From the NCBI RefSeq assembly GCF_900111515.1, contig NZ_FOHS01000003.1, forward strand, positions 372,001 to 436,000: a stretch of DNA of 64,000 nucleotides. The letters are read 5' to 3'. Within the stretch, counting starts at the first letter, position 1. Each line of letters opens with the position of its first letter. Position numbers and translations under genes: made by a program. The notes below the pieces were generated by a model. It saw nothing but the letters and a program-made list of their open reading frames with translations, did not search any database and was not told the DNA's origin. Below, piece by piece: positions 17,674-27,349 of the stretch. The DNA is from Hymenobacter actinosclerus. Its GTDB lineage: Bacteria; Bacteroidota; Bacteroidia; Cytophagales; Hymenobacteraceae.

Positions 17674-18044
17674 GGTCGGTCGATTTTAGTGAAGGGAGAA
17701 ATAAACAAGCGGGCTGTTCACCGGATCGGACGCCCCGGACAAGGGGCCGCGGCCAGCCGCTGATGAGCGTTTTAACGGTTGCCGGCAGCGGCAGGTTGGC
17801 AGTTTCCGGTAAGCCGGGCGGCAGCTATTGCACTTTTCGCCGGCCCGATTCTGTCCTCATCCGGCTCTCCCGAACACCGGCGCCGCGGCCGTTCGCGGAG
17901 GGGTAGCTACTTTCCGCCAATTTCAATCCTTACCCGAACTATCCCGGATAGGATATTTCAGGGCCATATTTTTCCGTTCGAACCCGGCGTACCTGGTCAG
18001 AGTTTCCGACCAGTGCTTTCGCTTAGCGCAGCAGGGCACAAAAA
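17674..18044. other. intergenic region without called gene
   Basis: About 370 bp upstream of the small lipoprotein. GC-rich start, then a moderately AT-rich part from 17930. I see no conserved gene or structured RNA in it. Confidence 0.4.
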
Positions 18045-18067
18045 AAGCCCCCTCAACGAGGGGGCTT
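18045..18067. terminator. terminator hairpin
   Basis: A 10-bp stem AAGCCCCCTC (18045-18054) / 18058-18067 with flanking A- and T-rich runs, after the OmpA lipoprotein gene (minus strand). Confidence 0.8.
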
Positions 18068-18104
18068 CTTCTGGTATGGCCGGCAGATTAAGCCGGGCTT
18101 TTAC

Positions 18105-18839
18105 TTACAGCGTGCCGTTTTCAGCAGCTTTCTTCATCTTCTCGTTGGCGAAGATGGCTACTTCTACCCGGCGGTTGGCCTGCTTGCCAGCCTCGGTGGT
18201 GTTGTCGGCAATCGGCTGGCTCGAACCGTAACCTTTGGTGGTTACGCGGCCGGCATCAACGCCTTGGGCGATGGTGTAGTTGGCTACCGACTGAGCGCGG
18301 CGCTCCGACAGGGGGTTGTTGATGGCGTCCGTGCCCGAAGCGTCGGTGTGGCCTTCCACCAGAATGTTGGTGTCGGGGTACTTCTTGAGGGTTTCGGCCA
18401 TCTTCTGGATTTCGGTCATCGAAGCGGCGCGCAGGTCGCTCTTGTTGGTGTCGAAGAGGATGCCCGAGTCGAAGGTGATTTTGATGCCTTCGCCTACGCG
18501 CTCTACCTTGGCGTTGGCCATGTCGCGCTGCAGTTCTTCGGCCTGCTTGTCCATTTTGCGACCGATCAGGGCGCCGCCCGTGCCACCGACAGCAGCGCCA
18601 ATGATAGCACCAGCGGCCGTACCGCCTTTGCCACCAATAACGCGGCCGAGTACGCCGCCTACTACGGCACCACCGCCGGCGCCCAGCAGGCCACCTTTAG
18701 CAGTTTTGCTCATGCCCGTTTTGCGGGCGCCGGAACCATTGGCATCAGAAAGGCCGCCGCTCGGCTGCGTCGTAGCGCAGGAGGCCATGAACATAACCAG
18801 GGCCATGAGCAGCGAGTAAAGGGAGGTGCGAGAAGTCAT
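18105..18839 (-). CDS. OmpA family lipoprotein with glycine-zipper region
   Basis: A 244-residue outer-membrane lipoprotein. Lipobox FMASC (Cys21), a short linker, a glycine zipper of about 55 residues, and an OmpA domain (KVERVGEGIKITFDSGILF; ILVEGHTDASGTDAINN; RRVEVAIF). It differs from the paralogue at 16495-17199 mainly in the N-terminal targeting signal. ATG 18839 is chosen; an ATG three codons upstream is possible. A consensus -7 box TATATTTG lies at 18926-18919 on the minus strand, giving a leader of about 75 nt. Confidence 0.9.
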   Translation of the reverse strand: MTSRTSLYSLLMALVMFMASCATTQPSGGLSDANGSGARKTGMSKTAKGGLLGAGGGAVVGGVLGRVIGGKGGTAAGAIIGAAVGGTGGALIGRKMDKQAEELQRDMANAKVERVGEGIKITFDSGILFDTNKSDLRAASMTEIQKMAETLKKYPDTNILVEGHTDASGTDAINNPLSERRAQSVANYTIAQGVDAGRVTTKGYGSSQPIADNTTEAGKQANRRVEVAIFANEKMKKAAENGTL

Positions 18840-19061
18840 AAAATTCAACAGCTTGGTGAGAGAAAGAGTCAGTTTACCTGGTCAGAGGTACTTACTAGGT
18901 TTGAGAAAAAAAGTTCGGCAAATATAGGCGCTTATCTATGCCTGCGCTTCGGAGCGGCTCCTCAAAACAGGCGGAAGCCCGCCGGAAGCGCCTGCAGCGC
19001 ATCTGGCGGGCTTCTTTCCAAAAAGCTTGCCGAAAATTGGGCCCGATGGCCGGCGCAGTGG

Positions 19062-19946
19062 CTAGCCGGCCGTAGCCGACTCTGTCTCAGCGCCCTTACC
19101 AGCCTGCAGCATGGAGAGCAGCGCGTGCAGCCGCCCCTTCAGGTCCTTGCGGTCGACGATGAAATCGAGGAAGCCGTGCTCCAGCACAAACTCGGCGCTC
19201 TGGAAGCCTTTGGGCAGGTCTTTGCCAATGGTTTCCTTGATAACGCGCGGGCCGGCAAAGCCGATGAGCGCGCCGGGCTCGGCAATATTAAAGTCGCCGA
19301 GCATAGCGAACGAGGCCGTAACGCCGCCGGTTGTTGGGTCGGTGAGCAGCGAGATGTAGGGCAGGCCGGCTTCGGAGAGCAGCGCCAGCCGGGCCGAGGT
19401 TTTGGCCATCTGCATCAGGGAGAAGCCGGCTTCCATCATGCGGGCGCCGCCCGAGCGCGAAATCATGAGGAAGGGCAAACGGTGCTCGCGGGCGTAGTCG
19501 ATGGCGCGGGCAATTTTCTCGCCCACCACCGAGCCCATCGAGCCGCCGATAAACTTGAAGTCCATGGCCGCCACGACCAGGCCCAGGCCGTTGAGCTGGC
19601 CGTGGGCCGTGCGCACGGCGTCGCGCAGGCCGGTGCTTTTTTCGGTGGCTACCAGGCGTTGCGGGTAGGCCTTGGTATCCACGAAGTGCAGCGGGTCGGC
19701 CGAGTGCATGTCGGCGTCGAGCTCCTCGAAGCGGCCGCCGTCGAAGAGGAAGCTGAAGTACTCGGCCGCCTCAATCCGGTCGTGGTAGCCGCAGTTGCCG
19801 CAGGTGGAGAGCAGGCGCCTGTGCTCGACCATGGTGGCCACCGTTTTGCACTCGGGACACTTGTACCAGAGGCCGTCGGGGGTTTCCTTTTTCTGGTCGG
19901 TGGGCGTTACGATGCCTTTTTCTTTGCGATTAAACCAGGACGACAT
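19062..19946 (-). CDS. accD: acetyl-CoA carboxylase carboxyltransferase subunit beta
   Basis: A 294-residue cytosolic subunit that transfers the carboxyl group from carboxybiotin to acetyl-CoA in the first step of fatty acid synthesis. The N-terminal zinc ribbon is intact (Cys30, Cys33, Cys49, Cys52; CPEC ... CGNC). The crotonase-like body includes [20 protein letters not shown] and [17 protein letters not shown], the latter forming the oxyanion region. Length is normal. The biotin ligase for this pathway is encoded at 54954-55715. Confidence 0.97.
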   Translation of the reverse strand: MSSWFNRKEKGIVTPTDQKKETPDGLWYKCPECKTVATMVEHRRLLSTCGNCGYHDRIEAAEYFSFLFDGGRFEELDADMHSADPLHFVDTKAYPQRLVATEKSTGLRDAVRTAHGQLNGLGLVVAAMDFKFIGGSMGSVVGEKIARAIDYAREHRLPFLMISRSGGARMMEAGFSLMQMAKTSARLALLSEAGLPYISLLTDPTTGGVTASFAMLGDFNIAEPGALIGFAGPRVIKETIGKDLPKGFQSAEFVLEHGFLDFIVDRKDLKGRLHALLSMLQAGKGAETESATAG

Positions 19947-20169
19947 AAGTAACAGAAAGGCGTGGGTTCAGAAGGAAGTACGGGCCCGCGCCGGCCACAG
20001 GGGCGCGGGTTGGGAGGTGCAAGTTACGGCGGAATCCAGAAGCGTGAAACGGTGGGCTAAAACGCGCCGGCCGGCCGGGCGGGGACCGAAGCGGGCGGCA
20101 GGGCGTATCTTGCCGGAAGCCGGCGGGGGGCCGCTGGTATTTTCCTTTGGCTTTCTACTCCTTTCTGCG

Positions 20170-21177
20170 GTGAAGAACTTCTCCCCTGCTGCCCTGGTTC
20201 TGGGCGCTTTTCTGGCCTCGGCGGCGCTGCCCGGCTGCGTGGCCTCGAAAAAGTACGACGACCTGCGGGCCCGCCAGTCGGCCACTGAGCAGGCCAAAAC
20301 CGAGGCCGAGCGCCAGAACCGCCAGAACGTGGCCGAGCTGAAAAAAGCCGCCGACGAGCTGAGCCGCCTGCGCCTGCAGAACCGCCGCCTCACCGACGAC
20401 TCGACCGAAACCGGCCGCAACCTGGCCCGCACCCGCCAGCTCTACGAGCAACTCACCGACAGCTACGACCGGCTGCTGAAGAACTCGGACCGGACGCTGG
20501 CCAACAAAACCACCGACTACAACAAGGTAGCCCAGGACCTGGCCCGCCGCGAGGCCGAGCTGGGCGAGCTGGACCAGAGCCTGAAAAAGAGCCGCGCCGA
20601 CATCGACCGCCTCAACCAGGACCTGACGGCCCGCGAGGCCAAGCTGGGCGAGCTGCAGAAGGCGCTGGCCGAGAAAGACCGGGCCGTGGACGCGCTCCGG
20701 AACAGCGTGAGCAACGCCCTGCGCGGCTATAAGGGCACCGAGCTGCAGGTGGAAATGCGCAACGGCAAAGTGTACGTGTCGCTTTCCGAGCAGCTGCTGT
20801 TCAAAACCGGCTCGACCAAAGTCGACCCCAAGGGCCAGGAGGCTCTGCGCCAGCTGGCCACCGTGCTTCAGCAGCAGCCCGACGTGAACGTGGTGGTGGA
20901 AGGTCACACTGACAACGTGCCCTTCAGCCGGGCCGTGGGCTCGATGACCGACAACTGGGACTTGAGCGTGCTGCGGGCCACCGAAATTGCGCGCCTGCTC
21001 ACCGGCGGCGGCGTGGCCCCCGAGCGCGTGACGGCCTCAGGCCGCTCGCAGTATGTGCCCGTGGCGCCCAACACCACGGCCGAAAGCAAGGCCCTCAACC
21101 GCCGCACCGAAATCATCCTCACGCCCAAGCTCAACGAGCTATTCAAAATCCTCGACTCCAATTCGACGGGAAAGTAG
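20170..21177 (+). CDS. OmpA family lipoprotein with coiled coil
   Basis: A 335-residue outer-membrane lipoprotein. Start taken as GTG 20170, which gives an ideal lipoprotein signal (KNFSPAALVLGAFLASAALP) before Cys24; the frame further upstream is antisense to accD. Residues about 30-190 are a long charged coiled coil with repeated AEL/LGEL units. Residues about 200-325 form an OmpA peptidoglycan-binding domain (KVYVSLSEQLLFKTGSTKV; VVVEGHTDNVPFS; NRRTEIIL). A tether spanning from the outer membrane to peptidoglycan is the likely role. A -7-like TATCTTGC is at 20106. Confidence 0.88.
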   Translation: MKNFSPAALVLGAFLASAALPGCVASKKYDDLRARQSATEQAKTEAERQNRQNVAELKKAADELSRLRLQNRRLTDDSTETGRNLARTRQLYEQLTDSYDRLLKNSDRTLANKTTDYNKVAQDLARREAELGELDQSLKKSRADIDRLNQDLTAREAKLGELQKALAEKDRAVDALRNSVSNALRGYKGTELQVEMRNGKVYVSLSEQLLFKTGSTKVDPKGQEALRQLATVLQQQPDVNVVVEGHTDNVPFSRAVGSMTDNWDLSVLRATEIARLLTGGGVAPERVTASGRSQYVPVAPNTTAESKALNRRTEIILTPKLNELFKILDSNSTGK

Positions 21178-21273
21178 CAACAAGTAGAAAACGGGGTTGA
21201 GGCCTTGAGGAAAAGCCCTGGCTACGAAGCAAGCCAGGACTAGCGCTAAGCTTCGTTTCAGAAAGCGGGCAAT

Positions 21274-21313
21274 AAAAAAGCCGTCCGCTCTTGATTGAGC
21301 AGACGGCTTTTTT
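21274..21313. terminator. bidirectional terminator hairpin
   Basis: A 17-bp stem with one mismatch (AAAAAAGCCGTCCGCTC, 21274-21290 / 21297-21313), loop TTGATT, between convergent genes. Confidence 0.88.
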
Positions 21314-21332
21314 GCGCTTGAAGGCGACTATT

Positions 21333-21848
21333 TTACCAGGGCATCCTTATTGCATCCTCCAGCCTGGTCAGCACGCCGAACCGGACTTTGGCGCGGCTGT
21401 AGCGGAGCGTACCGCGCGGTACGGCCCGGGCAACGTCTTCCAACGTTCGGAACGCCGTTTTATTCGGCGCGCTTTCCAACCCCAGGTACTGGGCCGGAAA
21501 GCCGGTAGCACTGTTTAAAGGGCCCTCAATGGTGTACAGCGCGGTCAGCCGCCACCCAGCGGGCGTTTGGCAGGCCCTGATTTTCATTTGCTGGGCCAAC
21601 GTGCGCGCAGGTACGGCCACGGTGGTAGTCAGCAGGCCTTGCCCGGCATCTATGCTATCGAGTAAAAAGCCCCGCTCCGTTAGGTAGTGCCGCAGGATTC
21701 GCAGCACGGAATCAGACGGAGCAGTCGTCTGCACCAGCACCACATTGGCCCGCGAAAAAGGTGCCAGGGCAGTTTCCGGCTGTTGGGCTGCCGCCGTCAA
21801 AGCAGGCAGCAGCAGTGCCAGCAGGAAGCTTAGCCCGGCCCGCCACAT
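21333..21848 (-). CDS. secreted protein of unknown function
   Basis: A 171-residue protein with a clear signal peptide (residues 1-21, ending TAAAQ). No family is recognised. The mature part looks like a small alpha/beta domain (SVLRILRHYLTERGFLLDSI; LTALYTIEGPLN). Its ATG overlaps the stop codon of the cystathionine gamma-synthase gene by one base (TAATG), so translation is probably coupled. Confidence 0.75.
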   Translation of the reverse strand: MWRAGLSFLLALLLPALTAAAQQPETALAPFSRANVVLVQTTAPSDSVLRILRHYLTERGFLLDSIDAGQGLLTTTVAVPARTLAQQMKIRACQTPAGWRLTALYTIEGPLNSATGFPAQYLGLESAPNKTAFRTLEDVARAVPRGTLRYSRAKVRFGVLTRLEDAIRMPW

Positions 21849-22987
21849 TACCCGATGGCCTGCTTTAAATCGGCCAGCAGGTCCTCAATATCCTCGATGC
21901 CCACGCTCAGGCGGATAAGCGAGTCGGACAGGCCGGACTTGCGGCGCTGCTCGGCCGGGATGCTGGCGTGCGTCATGGTAGCGGGGTGGCCCGAGAGGCT
22001 TTCGACGCCGCCCAGGCTTTCGGCCAGCGTGAAGAGCTCGAACTTTTCGAGCACCGCAATGGCGTCGGCCTGCTGGTCGCCCTTGAGCACAAACGACACC
22101 ATGCCGCCGAAGTCGCGCATCTGCCGGGCAGCTACGGCGCGGTTGGGGTGGCTTTCGAGGCCGGGCCAGTACACCTTGCCTACTTTGGGGTGCTGCTCCA
22201 GGTACTCGGCTACGCGGCGGCCGTTTTCGCAGTGGCGCTGCATGCGCACGTGCAGGGTTTTGAGGCCGCGCAGTACCAGGAAGCAGTCCTGGGGGCCGGG
22301 CGTGCCGCCGCAGGAGTTCTGGTAGAACGCCAGCTTCTCGTTCAGCTCGTCGTCGTTGACTACCAGCGCGCCCATTACCGTATCGGAGTGGCCGCCCATG
22401 TATTTGGTGAGCGAGTACACGACGATATCAGCGCCCAGATCGAGCGGATTCTGCAGGTAGGGCGTCGAGAAAGTGTTGTCGACGGCCAGCAGGGCCCCGG
22501 CCTTTTTGGCCACAGCGGCAGCGGCTTCGATGTCGATGATGTTGAGCAGCGGATTGCTGGGCGTTTCCACCCAGATTAGTTTGGTGCGCTCGGTTACGGC
22601 GGCCTCCACGGCGGCCATGTCGTGCATGGGCACGAAGTGGAAGTTGATGCCGTAGGGCGCGTACACCTTCGTGAAGAGCCGGTATGAGCCGCCGTACAGG
22701 TCGTCGGTGCAAATAACTTCGTCGCCGGGTTGCAACAGCTTTACCACGCAGTCGATGGCAGCCATGCCCGAGGCGAAGGCCAGGCCGTGCCGGCCGTTAT
22801 CGAGGGCCGCCAGCGCGTCCTGGAGCTGGCTGCGGGTGGGGTTGTGGGTGCGCGAGTATTCGTAGCCCTTGTGCTGGCCGGGCGAAGTCTGAACGTAAGT
22901 AGAAGTCTGGTAGATGGGCGTCATGATGGCCCCGGTGGCGGGGTCAGGATGCACGCCGGCGTGGATAGCCTTGGTTCCGAATTTCAT
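21848..22987 (-). CDS. metB: cystathionine gamma-synthase/lyase (PLP-dependent)
   Basis: A 379-residue fold-type I PLP enzyme of the Cys/Met metabolism family. The Schiff-base lysine is Lys195 in YSLTKYMGGHSD. Other family motifs are YEYSRTHNPTR, FASGMAAID, DDLYGGSYRLF, WVETPSNPL and VDNTFSTPYLQNP. It would form cystathionine from cysteine and an activated homoserine, or split it; sequence alone does not separate synthase from lyase, so the symbol is provisional. A -7 box TACCTTTG is at 23035-23028 on the minus strand. It is coupled to the secreted unknown downstream. Confidence 0.9.
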   Translation of the reverse strand: MKFGTKAIHAGVHPDPATGAIMTPIYQTSTYVQTSPGQHKGYEYSRTHNPTRSQLQDALAALDNGRHGLAFASGMAAIDCVVKLLQPGDEVICTDDLYGGSYRLFTKVYAPYGINFHFVPMHDMAAVEAAVTERTKLIWVETPSNPLLNIIDIEAAAAVAKKAGALLAVDNTFSTPYLQNPLDLGADIVVYSLTKYMGGHSDTVMGALVVNDDELNEKLAFYQNSCGGTPGPQDCFLVLRGLKTLHVRMQRHCENGRRVAEYLEQHPKVGKVYWPGLESHPNRAVAARQMRDFGGMVSFVLKGDQQADAIAVLEKFELFTLAESLGGVESLSGHPATMTHASIPAEQRRKSGLSDSLIRLSVGIEDIEDLLADLKQAIG

Positions 22988-23160
22988 GCGTGAAGAGCAG
23001 TAAGCAGGTGGAAAATCAGTTACCCGTCAAAGGTACGAGCCTTTAGCGGAGTGCCTTTCGGGCCGAACCACCCGGGACAAATCAGCTGTTGGTACCTTTC
23101 TTACGTTCTTAGCGGCGGACCGGCCACCCAGCGCCGAGCCGCCGTCTGCTGCCCCTGCTT

Positions 23161-23871
23161 ATGTCGTTTCTGAAAACCCTCTTTCGCCAGAACAAGTCCA
23201 CGCTTACCGCCTTGGTCCTGCTCACGGTGCTGCCCATTATCGGCGACAGCGTGCTGACGTGGACCCTGCACGAGAACCAGCACTGGCTGCGCAATCCCAG
23301 CCTAGGTTTGATGGTGCTCTACTTTGTGGTAGTGGCCGCTACCATGACCCTCTCGCTTACCCACACCACGGTGGTGGTCCTGATTACGGCCTTTTTCTTC
23401 GGCTGGCCGGGCTTTCCGGGCATGCTGCTTACCTACATGCTGGCCGCCTACGGGGGCTACCTCATCGCCCACAGCCTCGACCAGGGCAAGCTCATTAAGC
23501 TGCTGGAGCAGTTTCCGAAGGCCCACGCCGTAATGGGCGAGATGCGCGCCGACAGCTGGCGGCTCGTCCTGCTCACGCGCCTCTCGCCGGTGCTGCCCTT
23601 CGCCATGATTACGTTTATCCTGACTGTGATGGGCGTGCCGAAGCGGCAGTTCCTGACGGCCTCGGTTATCGGCATGCTGCCCCGCACCCTGTTCTTCTAC
23701 TGGCTCGGCACCAAGGCCCAGGACGTGCTGCTGCTCATTCAGAACCCCGATACCGGCACGGCGGGCAAGGTACTGGTGGTGGCGCTGCTGGCCATATCGG
23801 CCTTCGGGCTGTATTTCGTGTTCACGCGGGCCCTGAAACGGACTTTGCAGCGGGGCGAGGCAGCGGAATAA
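23161..23871 (+). CDS. TVP38/TMEM64 family membrane protein
   Basis: A 236-residue polytopic membrane protein of the VTT/DedA superfamily. Five or six hydrophobic segments are visible. The family core includes FFFGWPGFPGMLLTYMLAAYGGYLIA, here running near residues 78-103, and the RLSPVLPFAMITFILTV motif near residues 140-156. Such proteins act as lipid scramblases or transporters, with the exact substrate unresolved. Start ATG 23161; no partner gene is evident. Confidence 0.88.
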   Translation: MSFLKTLFRQNKSTLTALVLLTVLPIIGDSVLTWTLHENQHWLRNPSLGLMVLYFVVVAATMTLSLTHTTVVVLITAFFFGWPGFPGMLLTYMLAAYGGYLIAHSLDQGKLIKLLEQFPKAHAVMGEMRADSWRLVLLTRLSPVLPFAMITFILTVMGVPKRQFLTASVIGMLPRTLFFYWLGTKAQDVLLLIQNPDTGTAGKVLVVALLAISAFGLYFVFTRALKRTLQRGEAAE

Positions 23872-23932
23872 AAAAAATCGGGCTGTCATTCAGCCGTTTG
23901 CAGGCTGGCAGCACACTTTTTTTACCTGCCGG

Positions 23933-23965
23933 TTTGCGGGGCCCGGATTTTAGCTGCTATCTTTG
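23933..23965 (+). promoter_or_regulatory. promoter of tRNA-Arg
   Basis: TTTG at 23933-23936, a 21-bp spacer and a consensus TATCTTTG at 23958-23965, about 40 bp before the tRNA. Confidence 0.75.
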
Positions 23966-24006
23966 CACAACCAAAACGGATAAACGCATCCGCACAACGG
24001 TAAAAA

Positions 24007-24080
24007 GGTTGCGTAGCTCAACTGGATAGAGCATCTGACTACGAATCAGAAGGTTTAAGGTTCGACTCCTTACGTGACCA
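24007..24080 (+). tRNA. tRNA-Arg (anticodon ACG)
   Basis: A 74-nt tRNA with a 7-bp acceptor GGTTGCG/CGTGACC (two G-T pairs), D-arm GCTC/GAGC, anticodon stem TCTGA/TCAGA around loop CTACGAA (anticodon ACG, U33 present), and T-arm TAAGG TTCGACT CCTTA. The 3' CCA is not encoded (ACATAA follows), as is usual in Bacteroidota. Anticodon ACG is normally deaminated to ICG and reads CGU, CGC and CGA. Confidence 0.97.
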
Positions 24081-24083
24081 CAT

Positions 24084-24116
24084 AAAACGCCCTCAGCAAT
24101 GCGCTGAGGGCGTTTT
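24084..24116 (+). terminator. terminator of tRNA-Arg
   Basis: A perfect 14-bp stem AAAACGCCCTCAGC (24084-24097) / 24103-24116 ending in TTTTT. Confidence 0.9.
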
Positions 24117-24481
24117 TGCTTTTGAGTCAGTTGTGTCTGCCAAAGTAATCTGCGCAGCCCCGCTGCAACGCGTTCCTGTCCTGGAGTCCGCCCGCAACTT
24201 TAATGCCCTGCCGGCTATCAGGACGGGGACATCAGCCCCATGCTGGAGCGGAGCTGCCGGCTGCTGAGGGCAGAAACGTTCCTGTGGTTATTGCACGCAG
24301 CTGAGCTTTTCGGCTTTACCTCCCCGATGAGTGGCGGCGCGGCCAGGCTTCCCCCAAATATCCTCAGAATTAAGCCGGATTTTCGCGGTCTGCTTTTTTT
24401 ACCTGGTGGTAGTAGTCGTAGCGCGTGTCGGATAACCGAACCGGTGGGCCGTTGCAGGGTCGTCATTGTTGGATGTAGCTT
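24117..24481. other. intergenic region without called gene
   Basis: About 365 bp between the tRNA and the TonB-dependent receptor. It must contain the receptor promoter, but no clear -7/-33 pair stands out, and no regulatory RNA is recognised. Confidence 0.4.
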
Positions 24482-26902
24482 ATGCCGTTGTTTACCCGCT
24501 CGTTTTGGTTGGTTTTATTTATTGGGTGGGGCAGCACTCTGGGCGTGCGGGCCCAAACAGGCACGGTGCGGGGCCGGCTGCTGGAAACCGGCACCGGTCA
24601 GCCCGTATCGTTTGCCAACGTAGTGCTCCTGCGCGGGCCTGATTCGGTGTTTGTGGCCGGCACCCAGGCCGACGCGATGGGGGCATTTGCAGTGGAGAAA
24701 ATGGGTTTGGGCCAGTACGTGTTGCGGGCTACCGCCCTGGGCTATCGGCCGGGCCAGCGCACTATTACGCTCACGGCCGCCACGCCCGACCTCGACCTGG
24801 GCACGTTGCGCCTGCGCTCTGCCACCACCCAGCTGCGCGACGTGCTGGTAACGGCTGAGCGCCCGGTGGTAAGCGGCGGCCTCGATAAGCAGGTGATTGA
24901 CATGAGCAAGGACCTGACGGTAACCGGAGGTACGGCCATCGACGCGCTGCAAAACGTGCCCTCGGTGGTGGTCGACCAGAACGGCGCAGTAAGCATCCGC
25001 GGGTCGAGTGGGGTTACCATCTTTATCGATGGCAAGCCCACCACTACCACGCTGGAGCAGATTCCGGCCAGCAGCATCCAGTTGGTGGAGGTCATCACCA
25101 ACCCCTCGGCCCGCTATGATGCCAGCGGGGCCGGCGGAATTCTCAACATCATCCTCAAGAAAGAGCAGCGCGACGGCCTCAATGGCCAGGCCAGCGCCAC
25201 AGCCGGCACCGGCGACAAGTACAACGCCGCCCTGAGCCTCAACTACCGCCGGGGCAGGCTGAACGTGTTTGGCAGCTACGATTTCCGCCAGGACCGGCGC
25301 CGCACCAACGCCACCCTCGACCAGACCACCAGCACCCGCGACACTACACTGCGGCTGCGCCAGACCCGAAGCGGCCTGAGCTCCCGCACCACGCAGGCCC
25401 TGCGCCTGGGCTTCGATTATGCCCTGACGCCCGAGCAAACCCTTACGCTGGCCGTGCAGCCCCGCCTGAACCCCGGCCGCGAAACCGAGTTTTTGGATTC
25501 GCGGCAGGTAAATGAAACCGATGGCGGCCAGCCGGTGCCAGCCGGTACCAGCCAGCGCACTAACGCCACCACCGGCACCTTCCGCACGGCCGACGTAACG
25601 CTGGATTACCGACGCACCTGGGCCGAGCGGCAGGGCCGGGAACTGACAGCCAGCGCCGTGTACACGCCCTTGTTTTTTGCCAGCGACGTGGCCTCGGTTA
25701 TCCGCTACCCGCTGGAAAACACGCTGGCCACGCAGCAGCAGCGCACCGTAAACCGCACCACTCAGGGTACCGCCCAGCTCGACTACGTGCATCCGCTGGG
25801 GGAGCACCGCCGCTTCGAGGCGGGCTTGCGCAGTTCGGTGCGGCGCTACGATGTGGATTACCGCCTGAGCCGGCAGCCGGCCCTGGCCTTCGATCCGTCG
25901 AACCGCTTTATTTACCAGCAGTACGTGCAGGCCGCCCACGGCATTTATGCCGACCGCCGGGGCAAGCTCAGCTACCAGCTCGGGCTGCGGGGCGAGCAGA
26001 CCAACCTGAACGGCAATCAGCAAGCCACCCAGGCCCGGTTTGCGCAGCATTACTTCAACCTGTTTCCGAGCGCCACGCTAGCCTACGAGCTGCCCCACGA
26101 GCAGCGGGTGCAGCTGAGCTACTCCAAGCGCATCGAGCGGCCCGACGCCGAAGACCTCAACCCGTTTACCGACCGCTCCGACCAGTTCAACCTCACCACG
26201 GGCAACCCCCAGCTGCTGCCCGAATATGTGCATGCCGTGGAGCTGGGCGGCGAACGGGATTTTGGGCAGGGCCGCAGCCTGAGCATCAATACTTTTTACC
26301 GGCTCGAAACCAACACGGCCCAGGCCTTCCGCCAGGTGCTCACCGACTCGCTCACCGGCAACCAGGTCACGAGCATTACTCGCCAGAACCTGGGCCGCGA
26401 AACATCGGTGGGCCTGGAGTTGGTGGGGGCGCTGCCGCTCACGGCTTTCTGGAAGCTGAACGCCAATGCCTCCACGTTCCGCCGCCTGATCCGGGGCTCG
26501 GCCGGCGGCGTGGCCATCAACACCAACAGCCAGGTGTACACAGCCCGAATCAACAATGTGTTCACGCTCAGCAAGCGGCTCGATGCGCAGCTGGCCTTCA
26601 ACTACCGCTCCCCTGTCAACACGGCCCAGGGCCAGCGCGGCCCCCGCAACAATGTCGACGTAGCTACCCGCTACACCCTGTTCGGCGACCGGGCCACGCT
26701 CACGCTCCGGGTGGCCGACGTGTTCAACACGCTCCGCTACAACAACACCTCCTCCGGCCCCGATTTCAACACTAATTCGCGCTACAAGCGGGAATCGCGC
26801 ATTGCCTACCTGGGGTTTGCCTACCGTTTCGGCAGCAACCAGCCCGGCCGCTCCAAAGACCGCAAAGAAGCGGATGATGCGGGCGGCAGCGGGTTCGAAT
26901 AG
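24482..26902 (+). CDS. TonB-dependent receptor, outer membrane beta-barrel family
   Basis: An 806-residue outer-membrane protein. Order: signal peptide (residues 1-26, ending VRAQT); a carboxypeptidase-like regulatory beta-sandwich (residues about 28-115: GTVRGRLLETGTGQPVSFAN); a plug domain (residues about 125-230: DVLVTAERPVVSGGLDKQVI and DALQNVPSVVVDQNGAVSIR); and a long 22-strand-type barrel ending in YLGFAYRF. It belongs to the barrel family 3 group common in Bacteroidota, not the SusC group. The substrate is unknown: no SusD partner, sigma factor or anti-sigma gene is adjacent. Confidence 0.92.
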   Translation: MPLFTRSFWLVLFIGWGSTLGVRAQTGTVRGRLLETGTGQPVSFANVVLLRGPDSVFVAGTQADAMGAFAVEKMGLGQYVLRATALGYRPGQRTITLTAATPDLDLGTLRLRSATTQLRDVLVTAERPVVSGGLDKQVIDMSKDLTVTGGTAIDALQNVPSVVVDQNGAVSIRGSSGVTIFIDGKPTTTTLEQIPASSIQLVEVITNPSARYDASGAGGILNIILKKEQRDGLNGQASATAGTGDKYNAALSLNYRRGRLNVFGSYDFRQDRRRTNATLDQTTSTRDTTLRLRQTRSGLSSRTTQALRLGFDYALTPEQTLTLAVQPRLNPGRETEFLDSRQVNETDGGQPVPAGTSQRTNATTGTFRTADVTLDYRRTWAERQGRELTASAVYTPLFFASDVASVIRYPLENTLATQQQRTVNRTTQGTAQLDYVHPLGEHRRFEAGLRSSVRRYDVDYRLSRQPALAFDPSNRFIYQQYVQAAHGIYADRRGKLSYQLGLRGEQTNLNGNQQATQARFAQHYFNLFPSATLAYELPHEQRVQLSYSKRIERPDAEDLNPFTDRSDQFNLTTGNPQLLPEYVHAVELGGERDFGQGRSLSINTFYRLETNTAQAFRQVLTDSLTGNQVTSITRQNLGRETSVGLELVGALPLTAFWKLNANASTFRRLIRGSAGGVAINTNSQVYTARINNVFTLSKRLDAQLAFNYRSPVNTAQGQRGPRNNVDVATRYTLFGDRATLTLRVADVFNTLRYNNTSSGPDFNTNSRYKRESRIAYLGFAYRFGSNQPGRSKDRKEADDAGGSGFE

Positions 26903-27224
26903 CAACCCCAATCAGGCCCTAAAGCAAAACCACCAGCCAGGCTCCGGTGGGGTGTTTGTTCTGGCTGTGGCAAGCAGAACGGGCCGGTACCGGTGCTGGC
27001 AACAGGTTGCCGCATGGTAGTCCGGAGTTAAGAAAACAGCCGGCAAGACTCCGTAAAGCCGCCTTAACGCTGTGCTGAAGGTGCTTTTTTATTGTTGAGC
27101 CCAAATGTTCGTTTCCGCTTTCAGTAACGGGGCCTTTGGCTGATGCAGAGCAGGTGCCGGAGCAAGTGGTAGGCGATTGGCGGATACTTGCCTGTCATGG
27201 TAGGCTTTAGGCGAGCTGCCTGCG
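26903..27224. other. intergenic region without called gene
   Basis: About 320 bp after the receptor gene. A weak CCACC/GGTGG hairpin near 26930-26960 may terminate it. No gene recognised. Confidence 0.4.
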
Positions 27225-27232
27225 TATCTTTG
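27225..27232 (+). promoter_or_regulatory. -7 element of ferredoxin reductase gene
   Basis: A consensus TATCTTTG 117 bp before the ATG. No convincing -33 element at normal spacing. Confidence 0.5.
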
Positions 27233-27349
27233 CGGCCGCGTAGCGCCCGGCGCGGGCAGTTACCGGGCCTTTCGGCCAACGATTTGGCCGGTTTCGTTGT
27301 TGTGCGTACGGTCCCGTCGGGGCTGTATAGTTCGTCTTTAGCTTACTCC

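Noticed and set aside
18264..19952. 562-residue plus-strand frame
   Set aside because: Covers an OmpA gene, an intergenic gap and accD, all real on the other strand.
22988..23160. SAM riboswitch before the cystathionine gamma-synthase gene
   Set aside because: No SAM-I or SAM-II core or pseudoknot could be recognised in the leader on the minus strand.
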